Positions 1 through 9,582 are shown, counted from the first letter of the stretch. The stretch is DNA of 64,000 bases from Chitinophagales bacterium (GCA_020636505.1 JACJXR010000002.1:62001-126000); one strand, 5' to 3'. The notes: generated from the sequence alone by a model not told the origin. Made by a program: numbers and translations.

Positions 1-10
1 AAATATAGCC

Positions 11-712
11 CTATGCGGAGTTGGCCACACGTGTATTCACCACCATCTTGAAACCTACACCGTAGGCGTTCAGTATCTCGATATCAGGATCGGCCTTAAA
101 GTACTTACGCACCTTACTTATATAGACGTCCATGCTTTTCGCGGAAAAATAATCGTCGTTACCCCATACCTTTTCCAGTATGGTTTTTCTATTCACAAGC
201 ACGTTTTCGTTTTGGGCAAGTATATATATCAACTCACATTCCTTGGAGCTCAATTTTTGCGATTCCTCCTCACTTTCGAGTGTCATCTTCCGATAGTCAA
301 ACTCAAACTTACCGATATTGAACAGTTCTTGCTTAATACCGTTTGTTCCTTTGGTACGTTTCAATATCGCATTGATACGCAGTGCTAATTCTTGCGTACT
401 GAACGGTTTGGTAATGTAATCGTCACAACCTGTCTCAAAGCCCTTTATTTTATCTGCATGTTGTGATTTTGACGTAAGAAATATCAATGGCATATCGGGC
501 TCAACAGCTTTTATATCTTTTGCAAGCTCGTATCCATCTCTTGATGGCAACATTATATCAAGAATACACAAGTCATAGTCACCACTTGTGAAAGCAGACA
601 TACCTTCACCTCCGTTCTTATACCAGTCTACATCATAACCTTTATTTTCAAGATTTTCTTTAAGCAGCATGCCCAAATTCTGGTCGTCTTCAACAAATAA
701 TATTCTGCTCAT
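11..712 (-). CDS. OmpR-family response regulator
   Basis: A 233-residue DNA-binding response regulator. The N-terminal receiver (about 1-120) has the acidic pair D9/D10, the phospho-acceptor D52 in LCILDIMLP, T80 and K102 in ITKPF. A winged-helix OmpR/PhoB output domain follows (about 135-228, ending in the VYISKVRKYF and GVGFKMV signatures). It lies 3 nt downstream of the histidine kinase at 716-2230 on the same strand, so the two are almost certainly one two-component operon. The pair resembles the RprX/RprY type of Bacteroidota, but the regulon cannot be read from the sequence. Confidence 0.93.
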   Translation of the reverse strand: MSRILFVEDDQNLGMLLKENLENKGYDVDWYKNGGEGMSAFTSGDYDLCILDIMLPSRDGYELAKDIKAVEPDMPLIFLTSKSQHADKIKGFETGCDDYITKPFSTQELALRINAILKRTKGTNGIKQELFNIGKFEFDYRKMTLESEEESQKLSSKECELIYILAQNENVLVNRKTILEKVWGNDDYFSAKSMDVYISKVRKYFKADPDIEILNAYGVGFKMVVNTRVANSA

Positions 713-715
713 AGT

Positions 716-2230
716 TTAACTTTTCAACGGTAAATAAATAATAAACTCTGTTCCTTTCTCAGGTTTACTCTTCACGTCGATTTCACCACGGTGATAATCA
801 ACGATATGTTTTACATAACTCAATCCCAGACCGAACCCCTTTACATCATGCCTATCGCCGATAGTATGTCTGTAAAAACGGTCGAATGCATTCTTAAGCA
901 CCTCTGCAGACATACCTATCCCGTTATCCTTTACAGTTAATATCAATTTTCCACTCACGTTAGATGTTGATATCACTATTTCAGGCTGATTGTCTCTGTA
1001 TTTGATGGCATTGTCGATGAGGTTGTGCAGCATGTTCAACATCTGCCTTTCATCAGCTTTTATAGTATAATGTTCGGCATTCAAGTTCAACTTAATACTG
1101 CCTCCTAAGTTTTGTAATTGTATATCAAACGCACTTACCGCGGATACTATCACCTCGTGCATGTCAACAGGTTTGAAATCAAGATGAACATTATGATGCT
1201 CTAAAGAGGCCAACTGAAGTATCTGCTCTACATTATCGTCCAGCTTCTTACTCTCCTCTCCAACTATATCGAAGTAATGGTCTCCTTTTGATTTTGATTC
1301 TCTCCAGTTCTCAATGGCAAGATTTATATTGGTAAGCGGTGTTTTGAACTCGTGCGTAATATTGCTGATAAAATTATCCTTCATCACAGACAGCTTCTCC
1401 TGATTGATGATGGTGCGAACAAAGTATGCAAACGACAATATCAGTATTAATATCACAATGGCTGAAGACAACATCATTACAAATGAAGACTTCAACACCA
1501 CACCGAAAGAATCGGGGACATAAACGGTCAGCAAATATGGACTGCTGATACCATTACTCAAGAGAGGCACTTCAAGACGCTCCTCATCCATTAGTTTTTT
1601 ATTGTCCATACTACCGAGGACAAAGTCATATTCACTTTTTGTACTCTTCCTCATGCCGGCTATATATTGAGTATCCAACTCGTTTTTCTCCAATACAGCC
1701 TTTATGTCTTTATCAAGTCGTGTAGTGTCTATTATTGTTGCAAGGCTAAAAGTGTTGTCATATGCAACGTTTAAGTTCTCAGGGGTAAGTTGGGTGAAAT
1801 TATACGCTCCTGAATCTCTGATACCTTCAAAAGCAAAACTGAATGTCGCATCCAATGTCGCGGAAAATGTGGTCAGGTTTATGCTGTTATAGTTTTGGAA
1901 ACTTGTATCATTCTCCCTCACGAAAAAATTATACATGTTTACAGTATCGACTGACAAAACCTCTTTAGTGTCAAGGTCGAAATGATACTTAAGCAGTTGT
2001 ATTCCCTCTCCTACTTTTATCAACGATTTGGAATACAGTTTAAAACAATAGGCTCCTTCTTCAATATCGTGTGCAATTGTCTCAAAATCAGCCTGAAGCG
2101 ATTCATTGAGCACATTCCGCTGAAACCTGATACTGTTATTGATCCAATATGCCTGAATACCTATCAGACCGACCAATATCAATCCGATAAGCGTATAGAG
2201 ATAATTATATTTTTTTTGCTTTTTATTCAA
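716..2230 (-). CDS. Membrane sensor histidine kinase (HisKA/HATPase)
   Basis: A 504-residue inner-membrane sensor kinase. One helix near residues 10-30 (LYTLIGLILVGLIGIQAYW) and a second near 245-270 enclose a periplasmic sensing region of about 210 residues with no recognised fold. The phospho-accepting His sits in SNITHEFKTPLTN (about residue 290). The ATPase part shows the N box NLIDNAIKYR and the G boxes VKDNGIGM and GFGLGLSYV. It phosphorylates the regulator encoded immediately downstream. Its signal is unknown; the domain order fits the RprX-like kinases of Bacteroidota. Confidence 0.93.
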   Translation of the reverse strand: MNKKQKKYNYLYTLIGLILVGLIGIQAYWINNSIRFQRNVLNESLQADFETIAHDIEEGAYCFKLYSKSLIKVGEGIQLLKYHFDLDTKEVLSVDTVNMYNFFVRENDTSFQNYNSINLTTFSATLDATFSFAFEGIRDSGAYNFTQLTPENLNVAYDNTFSLATIIDTTRLDKDIKAVLEKNELDTQYIAGMRKSTKSEYDFVLGSMDNKKLMDEERLEVPLLSNGISSPYLLTVYVPDSFGVVLKSSFVMMLSSAIVILILILSFAYFVRTIINQEKLSVMKDNFISNITHEFKTPLTNINLAIENWRESKSKGDHYFDIVGEESKKLDDNVEQILQLASLEHHNVHLDFKPVDMHEVIVSAVSAFDIQLQNLGGSIKLNLNAEHYTIKADERQMLNMLHNLIDNAIKYRDNQPEIVISTSNVSGKLILTVKDNGIGMSAEVLKNAFDRFYRHTIGDRHDVKGFGLGLSYVKHIVDYHRGEIDVKSKPEKGTEFIIYLPLKS

Positions 2231-2386
2231 TTTTTCAAAGATATATCCACCACACTAAGTTTTCCGCATAACATATAAATAATTTTGCAATTTTTAAGAC
2301 TGTTTATAAATAATTATGCAGCGATTATAAATATCAGGTTAATAAGTATAGACGGGATGCAAGAGAGATAAGATGGGTGGAAATAA

Positions 2387-2414
2387 AAAAGCCTCTGCAA
2401 ATGCAGAGGCTTTT
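2387..2414 (-). terminator. Rho-independent terminator of rpsA
   Basis: A 12-bp perfect stem (AAAAGCCTCTGC / GCAGAGGCTTTT) with a 4-nt loop and a T-rich run on the minus strand, placed 21 bases after the rpsA stop. Confidence 0.9.
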
Positions 2415-2434
2415 ATGTCGATTACACTCAATTC

Positions 2435-4285
2435 TTAAGCTTCATCACCGCTTTCGTCACCTTCGGCTTTCTTCATTTTTTCTTTGATCTCAGCCAAAGC
2501 TCCCAAGTCACCCAGAGTAGCTTTTTCTACTTTGCTCTGGATATTCTTAACGGCTTTCTTGGTTGTTTCTTTTGCAGCAGTTGCATCTTTCTTGGCAGCA
2601 GCCTTTTCGTCGGCTTTTTCTTGCTCCCAAACGCGGCTGTGAGAAACCATTATGCGCTTATCGTTACGATCGAACTCGATGATAACGAATGGCAGTGTTT
2701 CGTCAGCTTCCACATTGCCGCCGTCTTCTTTACGAAGGTGGCGTGCAGGTGCAAATGCTTCAAGACCATACTGCAACTGAACGATGGCTCCTTTATCGTC
2801 ACGCTTGGTAACGATACCTTCGTGAGTGCTACCCACAGGGAATACATCTTCAAAAGTATTCCAAGGATCTTCTTCAAGTTGTTTGTGGCCCAATGACAGT
2901 TTACGAGCTTCTTTGTCGATACCCAAGATTATCACATCTATCTCTTCACCTACTTTAGTAAACTCGTTAGGGTGATTGTAACGTTTGATCCAGCTAAGGT
3001 CGCTGATGTGTATCATACCACCTATACCTGTGCTCAACTCTACAAATACACCGTACGGAGTGATGTTTTTAACCACACCTTTGTGCTTGCTGTCAACAGG
3101 GAATTTGTTTTCGATTGTTTCCCACGGATCTTCTGTAAGTTGCTTGATGGAAAGGCTCATCTTGCGCTCTTCCTTATCAAGTGTTACCACAACCGCCTCA
3201 TACTCATCTCCCATGTTGAAGAATTCTTTGGCGTTTATCGGCTGAGAAGACCATGTGATCTCAGATACGTGTACCAAACCTTCTACACCCGGAGTGATCT
3301 CAAGGAATGCACCGTAATCTTCGATGTTTACAACTTTACCTTTCACTTTTGAACCTTCGGTGATGTCTTCAGGAAGACTATCCCAAGGATGTGCGGTAAG
3401 TTGTTTTAGACCTAAGCTGATACGCTTCTTCTCATCGTCGAAGTCAAGCACGGCAACGTTCAGCTTCTGTCCATTTTCCAATACCTCGCTCGGGTGGTTG
3501 ATCCTGCCCCAGCTGATATCTGTTATGTATAGTAGACCATCTACACCACCAAGGTCGATGAACGCACCGAAATCGGTAACATTCTTAACAGTACCCTCAA
3601 GTACTTGTCCTTTTTCAAGCTTGCTGATGATCTCGCTACGTTGTTGTTCGATATCGCTTTCGATAAGCGCTTTGTGAGAAACAACCGCGTTGCGAATAGC
3701 TTCGTTGATCTTAACAACTTTGAAGTCCATCGTTTTACCTACATACTGATCGTAGTCGGTAACAGGTTTCACATCTATCTGTGAACCGGGAAGGAATGTT
3801 TCCAAGCCATAAACATCAACGATAAGGCCACCTTTGGTTTTGCTGGTAATGGTACCGGTAACAACGTCTCCGGTTTTATAGTACTCAACAATTTTAAGCC
3901 ATGCACGGCTTTGGCGAGCTTGTCTGCGGCTAAGGTGTAGGTGTCCGTTGCGGTCTTCTTTTTCCACAACCATCACTTCCACTTCGTCTCCTATCTTAAC
4001 TTCGTTAAGATCACGGAATTCGTTCATGGAAACCAGTCCGTCAGATTTGAATCCGATATTGATGATAACATCGGTCTTTGTAAGCCCTACTACAGTACCG
4101 GAAATCAATTCCGATTCTGAGATGTCTTTAAATGTACCATCGTACATTTTTTCCATTTCTTCACGTTTGGCATCATTGTATGATGAAACGTTTCTTTTGT
4201 CGACGCTCCAGTCGAAATCGTCATGAGCGCCGGCCTGTTGTTCTGTCAGGCCTTCAGTTTGGTTAACAATTTGATTTTCTTCCAA
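2435..4285 (-). CDS. rpsA: 30S ribosomal protein S1
   Basis: A 616-residue S1 protein with a run of S1/OB-fold RNA-binding repeats, recognisable by the recurring pattern G-V-hydrophobic-D-x-G-hydrophobic (for example VTDFGAFIDLGGVDGLLYITDIS and its relatives). The tail is rich in Lys, Ala and Glu. The protein recruits mRNA to the small ribosomal subunit, which matters in Bacteroidota because most of their messages have no SD. The start is a TTG at 4283-4285, nine bases after a perfect AGGAGG; no in-frame ATG nearby would keep the N-terminus. It is a single-gene unit with its own promoter and terminator. Confidence 0.97.
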   Translation of the reverse strand: MEENQIVNQTEGLTEQQAGAHDDFDWSVDKRNVSSYNDAKREEMEKMYDGTFKDISESELISGTVVGLTKTDVIINIGFKSDGLVSMNEFRDLNEVKIGDEVEVMVVEKEDRNGHLHLSRRQARQSRAWLKIVEYYKTGDVVTGTITSKTKGGLIVDVYGLETFLPGSQIDVKPVTDYDQYVGKTMDFKVVKINEAIRNAVVSHKALIESDIEQQRSEIISKLEKGQVLEGTVKNVTDFGAFIDLGGVDGLLYITDISWGRINHPSEVLENGQKLNVAVLDFDDEKKRISLGLKQLTAHPWDSLPEDITEGSKVKGKVVNIEDYGAFLEITPGVEGLVHVSEITWSSQPINAKEFFNMGDEYEAVVVTLDKEERKMSLSIKQLTEDPWETIENKFPVDSKHKGVVKNITPYGVFVELSTGIGGMIHISDLSWIKRYNHPNEFTKVGEEIDVIILGIDKEARKLSLGHKQLEEDPWNTFEDVFPVGSTHEGIVTKRDDKGAIVQLQYGLEAFAPARHLRKEDGGNVEADETLPFVIIEFDRNDKRIMVSHSRVWEQEKADEKAAAKKDATAAKETTKKAVKNIQSKVEKATLGDLGALAEIKEKMKKAEGDESGDEA

Positions 4286-4294
4286 ATTTTTGGT

Positions 4295-4302
4295 CCTCCT
4301 TT
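4295..4302 (-). promoter_or_regulatory. Strong Shine-Dalgarno of rpsA
   Basis: AAAGGAGG on the minus strand, nine bases before the TTG start of rpsA. It decides the start and is unusual, because no other gene checked in the window has an obvious SD. Confidence 0.85.
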
Positions 4303-4325
4303 TAAAGTAATTTTTTTTGGGATGG

Positions 4326-4333
4326 CAAAGGTA
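4326..4333 (-). promoter_or_regulatory. rpsA promoter -7 box
   Basis: TACCTTTG on the minus strand matches the Bacteroidota -7 consensus TAnnTTTG. It would place the transcript start about 35 nt before the TTG codon. No convincing -33 TTG was found at the usual spacing. Confidence 0.6.
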
Positions 4334-4428
4334 TCCAAATAAATCTAAAGGAAAAAATAATTGATTGACTAAATTTAAAACAGAAACGTGTTGATTATCA
4401 ATGAATTAAAGAGGTTCGGCGCTTGTAA

Positions 4429-5703
4429 TTACGGCAATTTTCCGTTTTCTCCTGAAAACGGGTCCATATTGGCCGTAGAAGGCTGTTTGCCGCTGAAGCC
4501 GGTATGTATCGCATCTTCTATACTGTTTACCGATTTGCCATCTGTATTTTTCTTGCGCAATCGCATTTTCGATACATAGGCAGTACTTGGTTGCTCGGCT
4601 ACTCGATAAAGCCCCCAAGCCATAAATACACTGAAGAATATACCAAAGTACCAAATAAGCATATTGTCTATTAAATGGAAGCCATAACCCATCTTATAAG
4701 TGATGGTTTTTAACACAAAGATTGTTGCTATGTGTGTAACATACAAAGTGTAACTGTATTCCCCAATACGTTCCAACGGCTTGATGCGTATATTGTTTTT
4801 CATAGCGCCGAAAAGAAGTACATATGCCAACAGGGTAATTCCAAGCCCAGTAACCTTATTCTGCACTTGATGAAACACATAACCTTTCATCAATGATACG
4901 CTCATGAACAATACTATACCCAATACTATCGTGGCAGTCTTGTTCAATCTGAAGCTTGAAATCAATCGGTCTTTATATCGATAAAACAATATGCCTATGA
5001 AAAAGTATATGGCGTAATCTGAAGTAAACTGTAAAAATATCGGTGAGCTGTCGGGTTCGTTCTGCGATATGCCTGAAAAGGCCCAACCTATCAAATACCA
5101 TGACAGTGCAACGATACCCATCCATCGGTATTTCTTGATTACCCATGGTGCCAACAAATAAAATATCACTTCATGCGGCAACGACCAATATTGGTGTGTG
5201 AGATAATTATCCGTGGGGATGTATATCAGGTTAAGCAGTAAGGCCTTCAAGTCTATGAAGTAATGGTAATAACGCAACAAAGGCTCCTGCCCTTCAACTC
5301 CTGCATAGAAAACAGGTGACGCAAAAATGCTGATAATCACAAAAGCTATTATCGCCCATACTATACCCAATACATATGTAGGATACAATCTGAGTAACCT
5401 TCGCTTATAAAACTCTTTTGTATCGTTATTGCTCCTTAGACTGTGAGCAATTGAAAAACCTGATAACAAGAAAAAGAAAACAACAAATTCAGAACCTAGA
5501 TTAGTGAATTGCATAATCCTTACCTGCAACCATTCCCAAAAGGCCCAATTGCTTTGTGGATTTACATTAGCTGAGTAAGACGCGGTATCGGTAAACAAAA
5601 ATCCTCTGGAGTGATTGACAACAACATAAAATGCAGCCAAACCACGCAACCAGTTGATGATGCGCCAGTCTATTTTATATGTTGTATCTGTCCGATCGAG
5701 CAT
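4429..5703 (-). CDS. Acyltransferase 3 family membrane protein
   Basis: A 424-residue polytopic membrane protein of the acyltransferase-3 (OafA/NodX-like) family. The N-terminus has the family signature INWLRGLAAFYVVVNHSRG, which carries the conserved His. It is followed by the F-F-x-L-S-G-F motif (VFFFLLSGFSIAHSL) and about ten hydrophobic helices. Such enzymes O-acylate extracytoplasmic sugars of polysaccharides or lipids, using an acyl donor from the cytoplasmic side. A hydrophilic cytoplasmic tail of about 50 residues follows the last helix. The neighbours give no clear substrate. Confidence 0.88.
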   Translation of the reverse strand: MLDRTDTTYKIDWRIINWLRGLAAFYVVVNHSRGFLFTDTASYSANVNPQSNWAFWEWLQVRIMQFTNLGSEFVVFFFLLSGFSIAHSLRSNNDTKEFYKRRLLRLYPTYVLGIVWAIIAFVIISIFASPVFYAGVEGQEPLLRYYHYFIDLKALLLNLIYIPTDNYLTHQYWSLPHEVIFYLLAPWVIKKYRWMGIVALSWYLIGWAFSGISQNEPDSSPIFLQFTSDYAIYFFIGILFYRYKDRLISSFRLNKTATIVLGIVLFMSVSLMKGYVFHQVQNKVTGLGITLLAYVLLFGAMKNNIRIKPLERIGEYSYTLYVTHIATIFVLKTITYKMGYGFHLIDNMLIWYFGIFFSVFMAWGLYRVAEQPSTAYVSKMRLRKKNTDGKSVNSIEDAIHTGFSGKQPSTANMDPFSGENGKLP

Positions 5704-5816
5704 GTACGATGTATTACATTATATTGGCTATTGCCAATAGGCATCAACTCTCTCGGATTACTTGCAAACTTATTGTTTTGAAACAGTTATTGCTGTTAAC
5801 AGATGGTTATTGGTTA

Positions 5817-6845
5817 TTATATCTTCATTATCTCCTTTATGGCCTCATCCAAAATCGTATCATGGCCTATTGCTTCGTCCGAAGCTTTCATGTCGATCTT
5901 CTCATTTGGCTCCAACCCATTTTCTATATTCTTATCATCGTCTGTAAGGAACATGGACGCGGGGAAACGTACTTGCCAACCGTTCGGCAGCTCGTGCCCA
6001 ACAATTCGGGAAACACCGCCTCCGGTAAAATCACCATATATTTTCACATTCGAGAAACCGGCAGCTGCAGATGTTAACAATGCAGCATTACCTCGGGTGT
6101 CTCTGTTCGTCAGCAGGATGAATTTCCGCAAAAATTTCGACTTATCGCCTTGTTCATAGTATATGGCCTTGGGATCTGTGATATCATCTTTTTCAGGACC
6201 GTTCTTATATAGCGTTTTGAACAGTATCGCAGTCACTTTGAATGAGGTATCCACTCCCAATCGCTCTGCGAATGTGAACAAGTTGCTCATATCTCCACCG
6301 CCTTTGTTGTTGCGAATATCAAAGACCATACCTCTTAAGCTGTCGTGTTCAAATTTGAAACGCTCAACCAGTATTTTCAGATGCTCATCCTTTACTTGCC
6401 CTTCCATCGAACCGTAATACACGTAGCCTATTGAGTCGATAATTGTATGTATGAATGGACCTGTCACCTCATAATTGCCCCAGTAGTTCTTGACCAACAA
6501 GTCGTAATTGAAATTCTTGGGATATGTTGTGGTATCAGTGTATTGGTAGCGAGCAAAACCTGCTTCCAGCTGTATGTTGGGGTCTTTGAGTATGGAGAGC
6601 AACAACTTACAAGTATCGTACAGTTGCCTGTCAGTCATGGTATCGAAAAACTTAGGTTTGAATTCCGCATGTACAGAGTCCCAATTCAATCCTTTTTGCT
6701 TGAAATAGATATACCCTTCATCCACAGCCTTCCACAACTCTTCAAACACGATTTTCGGACTGTTGATTGGAGGTTTTGGCATCAACAGTTTTTCACAAGA
6801 TGCAAACGCGAACACCATAGCGATCAACACAAGTATCTTCTTCAT
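5817..6845 (-). CDS. S41-like peptidase homologue, lipoprotein, probably without the catalytic Ser
   Basis: A 342-residue protein with a lipoprotein signal (lipobox FASC, Cys17). The C-terminal half has the tail-specific protease (S41) fold signature MVFDIRNNKGGG (about 173-184), followed by KFILLTNRDTRGNAALL. In active S41 enzymes this last stretch reads T-x-S-A, with Ser as nucleophile. Here it is T250-R251-G252-N253, so the Ser appears to be missing. No PDZ domain is obvious. It may be a binding protein or a pseudo-enzyme in the periplasm. It heads a same-strand group with the genes at 6863 and 7752. Confidence 0.8.
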   Translation of the reverse strand: MKKILVLIAMVFAFASCEKLLMPKPPINSPKIVFEELWKAVDEGYIYFKQKGLNWDSVHAEFKPKFFDTMTDRQLYDTCKLLLSILKDPNIQLEAGFARYQYTDTTTYPKNFNYDLLVKNYWGNYEVTGPFIHTIIDSIGYVYYGSMEGQVKDEHLKILVERFKFEHDSLRGMVFDIRNNKGGGDMSNLFTFAERLGVDTSFKVTAILFKTLYKNGPEKDDITDPKAIYYEQGDKSKFLRKFILLTNRDTRGNAALLTSAAAGFSNVKIYGDFTGGGVSRIVGHELPNGWQVRFPASMFLTDDDKNIENGLEPNEKIDMKASDEAIGHDTILDEAIKEIMKI

Positions 6846-6862
6846 ATATATTGGGTCAAATA

Positions 6863-7696
6863 TTAGTAGTTAAACATAAATGCCAGAAAAACAGAGTGTT
6901 CGGCAAAGTAAACCTTGTTGTATTTGGACTTTATCCTTGAATAGTCCCATTGATAGCCAAGCTTAACGGCATTTCCATTGTCAAGCCTTACCAAAACGTA
7001 AGCTCTACTATTCAATCTCAGATACTTACCTACAAGTCCTGTGGTGGCGTTGTCTAAAAATTCTCCGACAGGCTTAACCTCCGGGTCTGCTTTTTGTATC
7101 AAGTTTAGATATGCAGGTCTTGAGAAGTTGGCCACAATAGGTATGCTCACATCCCAAGAAAGAAAACTCGTCTTATCAAATAAGGTTATCTCTTTGGTTA
7201 TCTTACCGGATATGCCCAAACTCACTGCATATTCATAAATAGTTGCCGCATCTTGCAAATATGGTGCCTTCTTATGTGCGAACATGGCAGACAACATTCC
7301 TCCGGCTCGTATATCAAACGCACGACTCTCAACAGGCATTTTGAACAAAAAACGATAGTCCAATAAAGCTCGTTGGGTTTTTACTCCTGACTCCAAAAGC
7401 TCGTTGGTTTTCTTTTTCAACCACATGGACGATGCTTGAATGTTCACTTCAGAGTAGTTGGTCTTGCTTATCTTCAAATTGCTCAACCTGAATATCGGCC
7501 CTATGTTGGTATACAAAACGGGAGATATTGCTTGATCCAATAAGTTTTGGTATGTGGCCCCTGCTGCAAATTCCACGGAACGCAAATAACCGCTTTCGGT
7601 TTCTATGCCTCCATCATCGTCTGAATATTGTGCTATCGCTTGAGATGTGATACAAATTGAGAGTAGTAATACTAAAACCCTCTTGCTGAAAATCAT
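6863..7696 (-). CDS. Predicted outer-membrane or periplasmic protein, unknown function
   Basis: 277 residues, reading MIFSKRVLVLLLSICITSQAIAQ at the N-terminus, a clear Sec signal peptide. The ATG at 7694-7696 is preferred over an upstream ATG at 7816, which would bury the signal peptide and overlap the next gene. The mature part has alternating hydrophobic residues and many aromatic residues (ending AFMFNY), as in beta-barrel proteins of Bacteroidota. No named family was recognised. It is on the same strand as the flanking envelope genes and may be co-transcribed with them. Confidence 0.75.
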   Translation of the reverse strand: MIFSKRVLVLLLSICITSQAIAQYSDDDGGIETESGYLRSVEFAAGATYQNLLDQAISPVLYTNIGPIFRLSNLKISKTNYSEVNIQASSMWLKKKTNELLESGVKTQRALLDYRFLFKMPVESRAFDIRAGGMLSAMFAHKKAPYLQDAATIYEYAVSLGISGKITKEITLFDKTSFLSWDVSIPIVANFSRPAYLNLIQKADPEVKPVGEFLDNATTGLVGKYLRLNSRAYVLVRLDNGNAVKLGYQWDYSRIKSKYNKVYFAEHSVFLAFMFNY

Positions 7697-7751
7697 AGTC
7701 GGTATTTTGGTTAAAAATAACCAATAAATGAAGTAATAGACAAACTTGTTT

Positions 7752-8390
7752 CTATTTTTCAACCCAATGATATACCGGCTCCAACCACTCCGGCAGTGGC
7801 TTGTATGTATATCCACCTTTCAAGCCGGTCACCAATTCTATTTCGTCGTACTTGTATACACCATGCGAATGGGTCATTATCGAATCGCAACTGTTCCACA
7901 CATGGTCAGTACGTTCATATATGGATAGTATCGTACCATGTGCATCTATATGAAAATATTTGGACACCCATTTGTTACACCCACCTACAATTACATATTT
8001 CACGTCCTTAACCCTGATATGGTCGGATGCCAACATGGCTATCAACGCTCCTTTACCTGTACCTACTATCGTGATACGCCTTGGGCTTACACCCAACTTC
8101 AAAAGGCTGTCTATGCTTTTTGCAACCAACCATGAATATTGATCGGGGTCCGCATTTTCAGGTCTTATTCGTGCATGAACCACATATCCCTTTTGACTGA
8201 ACGAATTTACAATGGCATCAAACTCGTACTTACCGTATTGATTACTGTACGGGTTGTCGGGCATATCCTCCAATATCTTATTGTGTAGAAAGAAAACATG
8301 GTTCGTAGTATCGCTATGAATGGCTGTGTCTTTTGCGGAAACAGAATTTAAATAGAGAACAATGATCAATATGGTGAGGATGTATTTCAT
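7752..8390 (-). CDS. Secreted alpha/beta-hydrolase-like protein with altered nucleophile elbow
   Basis: 212 residues with a signal peptide (MKYILTILIIVLYLNSVSA). The body follows the alpha/beta-hydrolase pattern: a first strand HVFFLHNK, then RITIVGTGKGALIAML where the G-x-S-x-G nucleophile elbow should be, and later VKYVIVGG. The elbow reads G110-T111-G112-K113-G114, so the serine is replaced by Gly112 and the protein may not be a hydrolase. Late His/Asp candidates (RTDHVW) are present. Its substrate is unknown. It is upstream of, and on the same strand as, the envelope genes at 6863 and 5817. Confidence 0.7.
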   Translation of the reverse strand: MKYILTILIIVLYLNSVSAKDTAIHSDTTNHVFFLHNKILEDMPDNPYSNQYGKYEFDAIVNSFSQKGYVVHARIRPENADPDQYSWLVAKSIDSLLKLGVSPRRITIVGTGKGALIAMLASDHIRVKDVKYVIVGGCNKWVSKYFHIDAHGTILSIYERTDHVWNSCDSIMTHSHGVYKYDEIELVTGLKGGYTYKPLPEWLEPVYHWVEK

Positions 8391-8470
8391 AATATCCGCA
8401 TAATATGCTATGCTAAATTAGATATTCATATATGTAGTTTCTGTTAACTATTGGTTATCGTACAATAAAA

Positions 8471-8492
8471 AAGCCTTGCATTCGCAAGGCTT
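8471..8492 (-). terminator. Terminator of ilvE
   Basis: AAGCCTTGC-ATTC-GCAAGGCTT, a 9-bp perfect stem. The T-run on the minus strand (TTTTTTATT) marks it as the end of the ilvE transcript, 23 nt after the stop. Confidence 0.9.
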
Positions 8493-8514
8493 GGTATTCA
8501 AAAATACTTTCTAT

Positions 8515-9582
8515 TTAGAAACGATATAACCAACCATGTACATCTTCTTTACGGCCATAACGTATGTCGTTCAGTTCTGTACGTATCCATGGAGAGATGG
8601 TCCATGAATCTATCGGTGGCAATTCCAGTTTTTCACCTTTGTAGGTCAATGCACGTATTGGAGCGATGGATGCTGCGGTACCTGCACCAAATGCTTCCTT
8701 CAAGTTGCCCGCATGATATGCATCAACTATTTCATCTATACTCAAATCCCTCTCTTCCACATTATAACCGTTATCTTTCAGGAGCGTTATCACACTGTCG
8801 CGTGTAACACCTTCCAGTATGGTATCGGAAAGTCCGGGAGTAACGATGGTGTCTCCCAAAACAAAAAATACGTTCATCGTACCTATCTCTTGGACATACT
8901 TGTGCTCGATACCATCCATCCATAGGATCTGGTCGTAGCCCATCTTCCTGACTTGTGTCATTGGGAACATGCTTGCTCCATAGTTACCCGCAGCTTTGGT
9001 AAACCCAACGCCACCGGGGAAAGCACGTACATACCTATCGTCCACATATATGGAAACCGGGTCTGCATAATAAGGTCCTGCAGGGCTGCTTATTATCATG
9101 AACATGAACTTCGTAGTAGGCTTGATACCTATGAAATCATCCACAGCCATCATAAATGGACGAATGTAAAGCGATGTTTGATCGGCTGTTGGTATCCAAT
9201 CTCTATCAAGGCTTATCAATTCACGCATTCCATCGATGAATATCTCTTCAGGTACGTCCGGCATACCTATACGGTGTGCAGACCTGTTGAATCTCTTAAA
9301 GTTCTCATACGGCCTGAAAATAGCAGGATTGCCTTCAGGGTCTTTGTAGGCTTTTACTCCTTCAAAGATGGCTTGTCCGTAATGTATAAATGAAGTTGCC
9401 GGGCTTAAACTTAAGTTCCCATATGGCATAATTTGCGGTTGCTTCCATGCTCCATCCTCGTAATATGCAACCAGCATGTGATCTGAATAAAGTTTACCGA
9501 ACTGTATATTGTTCTGGTCTAACTGGTCAATTCTGCTCTGTTCGGTTTTGGTCACCATAGTCTCAAATGTTGATACATCCAT
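8515..9582 (-). CDS. ilvE: Branched-chain-amino-acid aminotransferase
   Basis: A 355-residue fold-type IV PLP aminotransferase that interconverts Leu/Ile/Val and their 2-oxo acids with glutamate/2-oxoglutarate, in the cytoplasm. Visible signatures are the PLP lysine in GFTKAAGNYGAS, the EIGTMNVFFV motif of the large BCAT subgroup, TSLYIRPFM, and the phosphate-binding TILEGVTRDS. The ATG at 9580-9582 gives the usual family length. A start at 9714 would overlap the divergent gene at 9688. Monocistronic with its own terminator. Confidence 0.95.
   Translation of the reverse strand: MDVSTFETMVTKTEQSRIDQLDQNNIQFGKLYSDHMLVAYYEDGAWKQPQIMPYGNLSLSPATSFIHYGQAIFEGVKAYKDPEGNPAIFRPYENFKRFNRSAHRIGMPDVPEEIFIDGMRELISLDRDWIPTADQTSLYIRPFMMAVDDFIGIKPTTKFMFMIISSPAGPYYADPVSIYVDDRYVRAFPGGVGFTKAAGNYGASMFPMTQVRKMGYDQILWMDGIEHKYVQEIGTMNVFFVLGDTIVTPGLSDTILEGVTRDSVITLLKDNGYNVEERDLSIDEIVDAYHAGNLKEAFGAGTAASIAPIRALTYKGEKLELPPIDSWTISPWIRTELNDIRYGRKEDVHGWLYRF

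Noticed and set aside
2972..3352. Plus-strand ORFs of 86-126 codons inside rpsA
   Set aside because: They are antisense shadows of the S1 repeats, with no start signal and no protein character.
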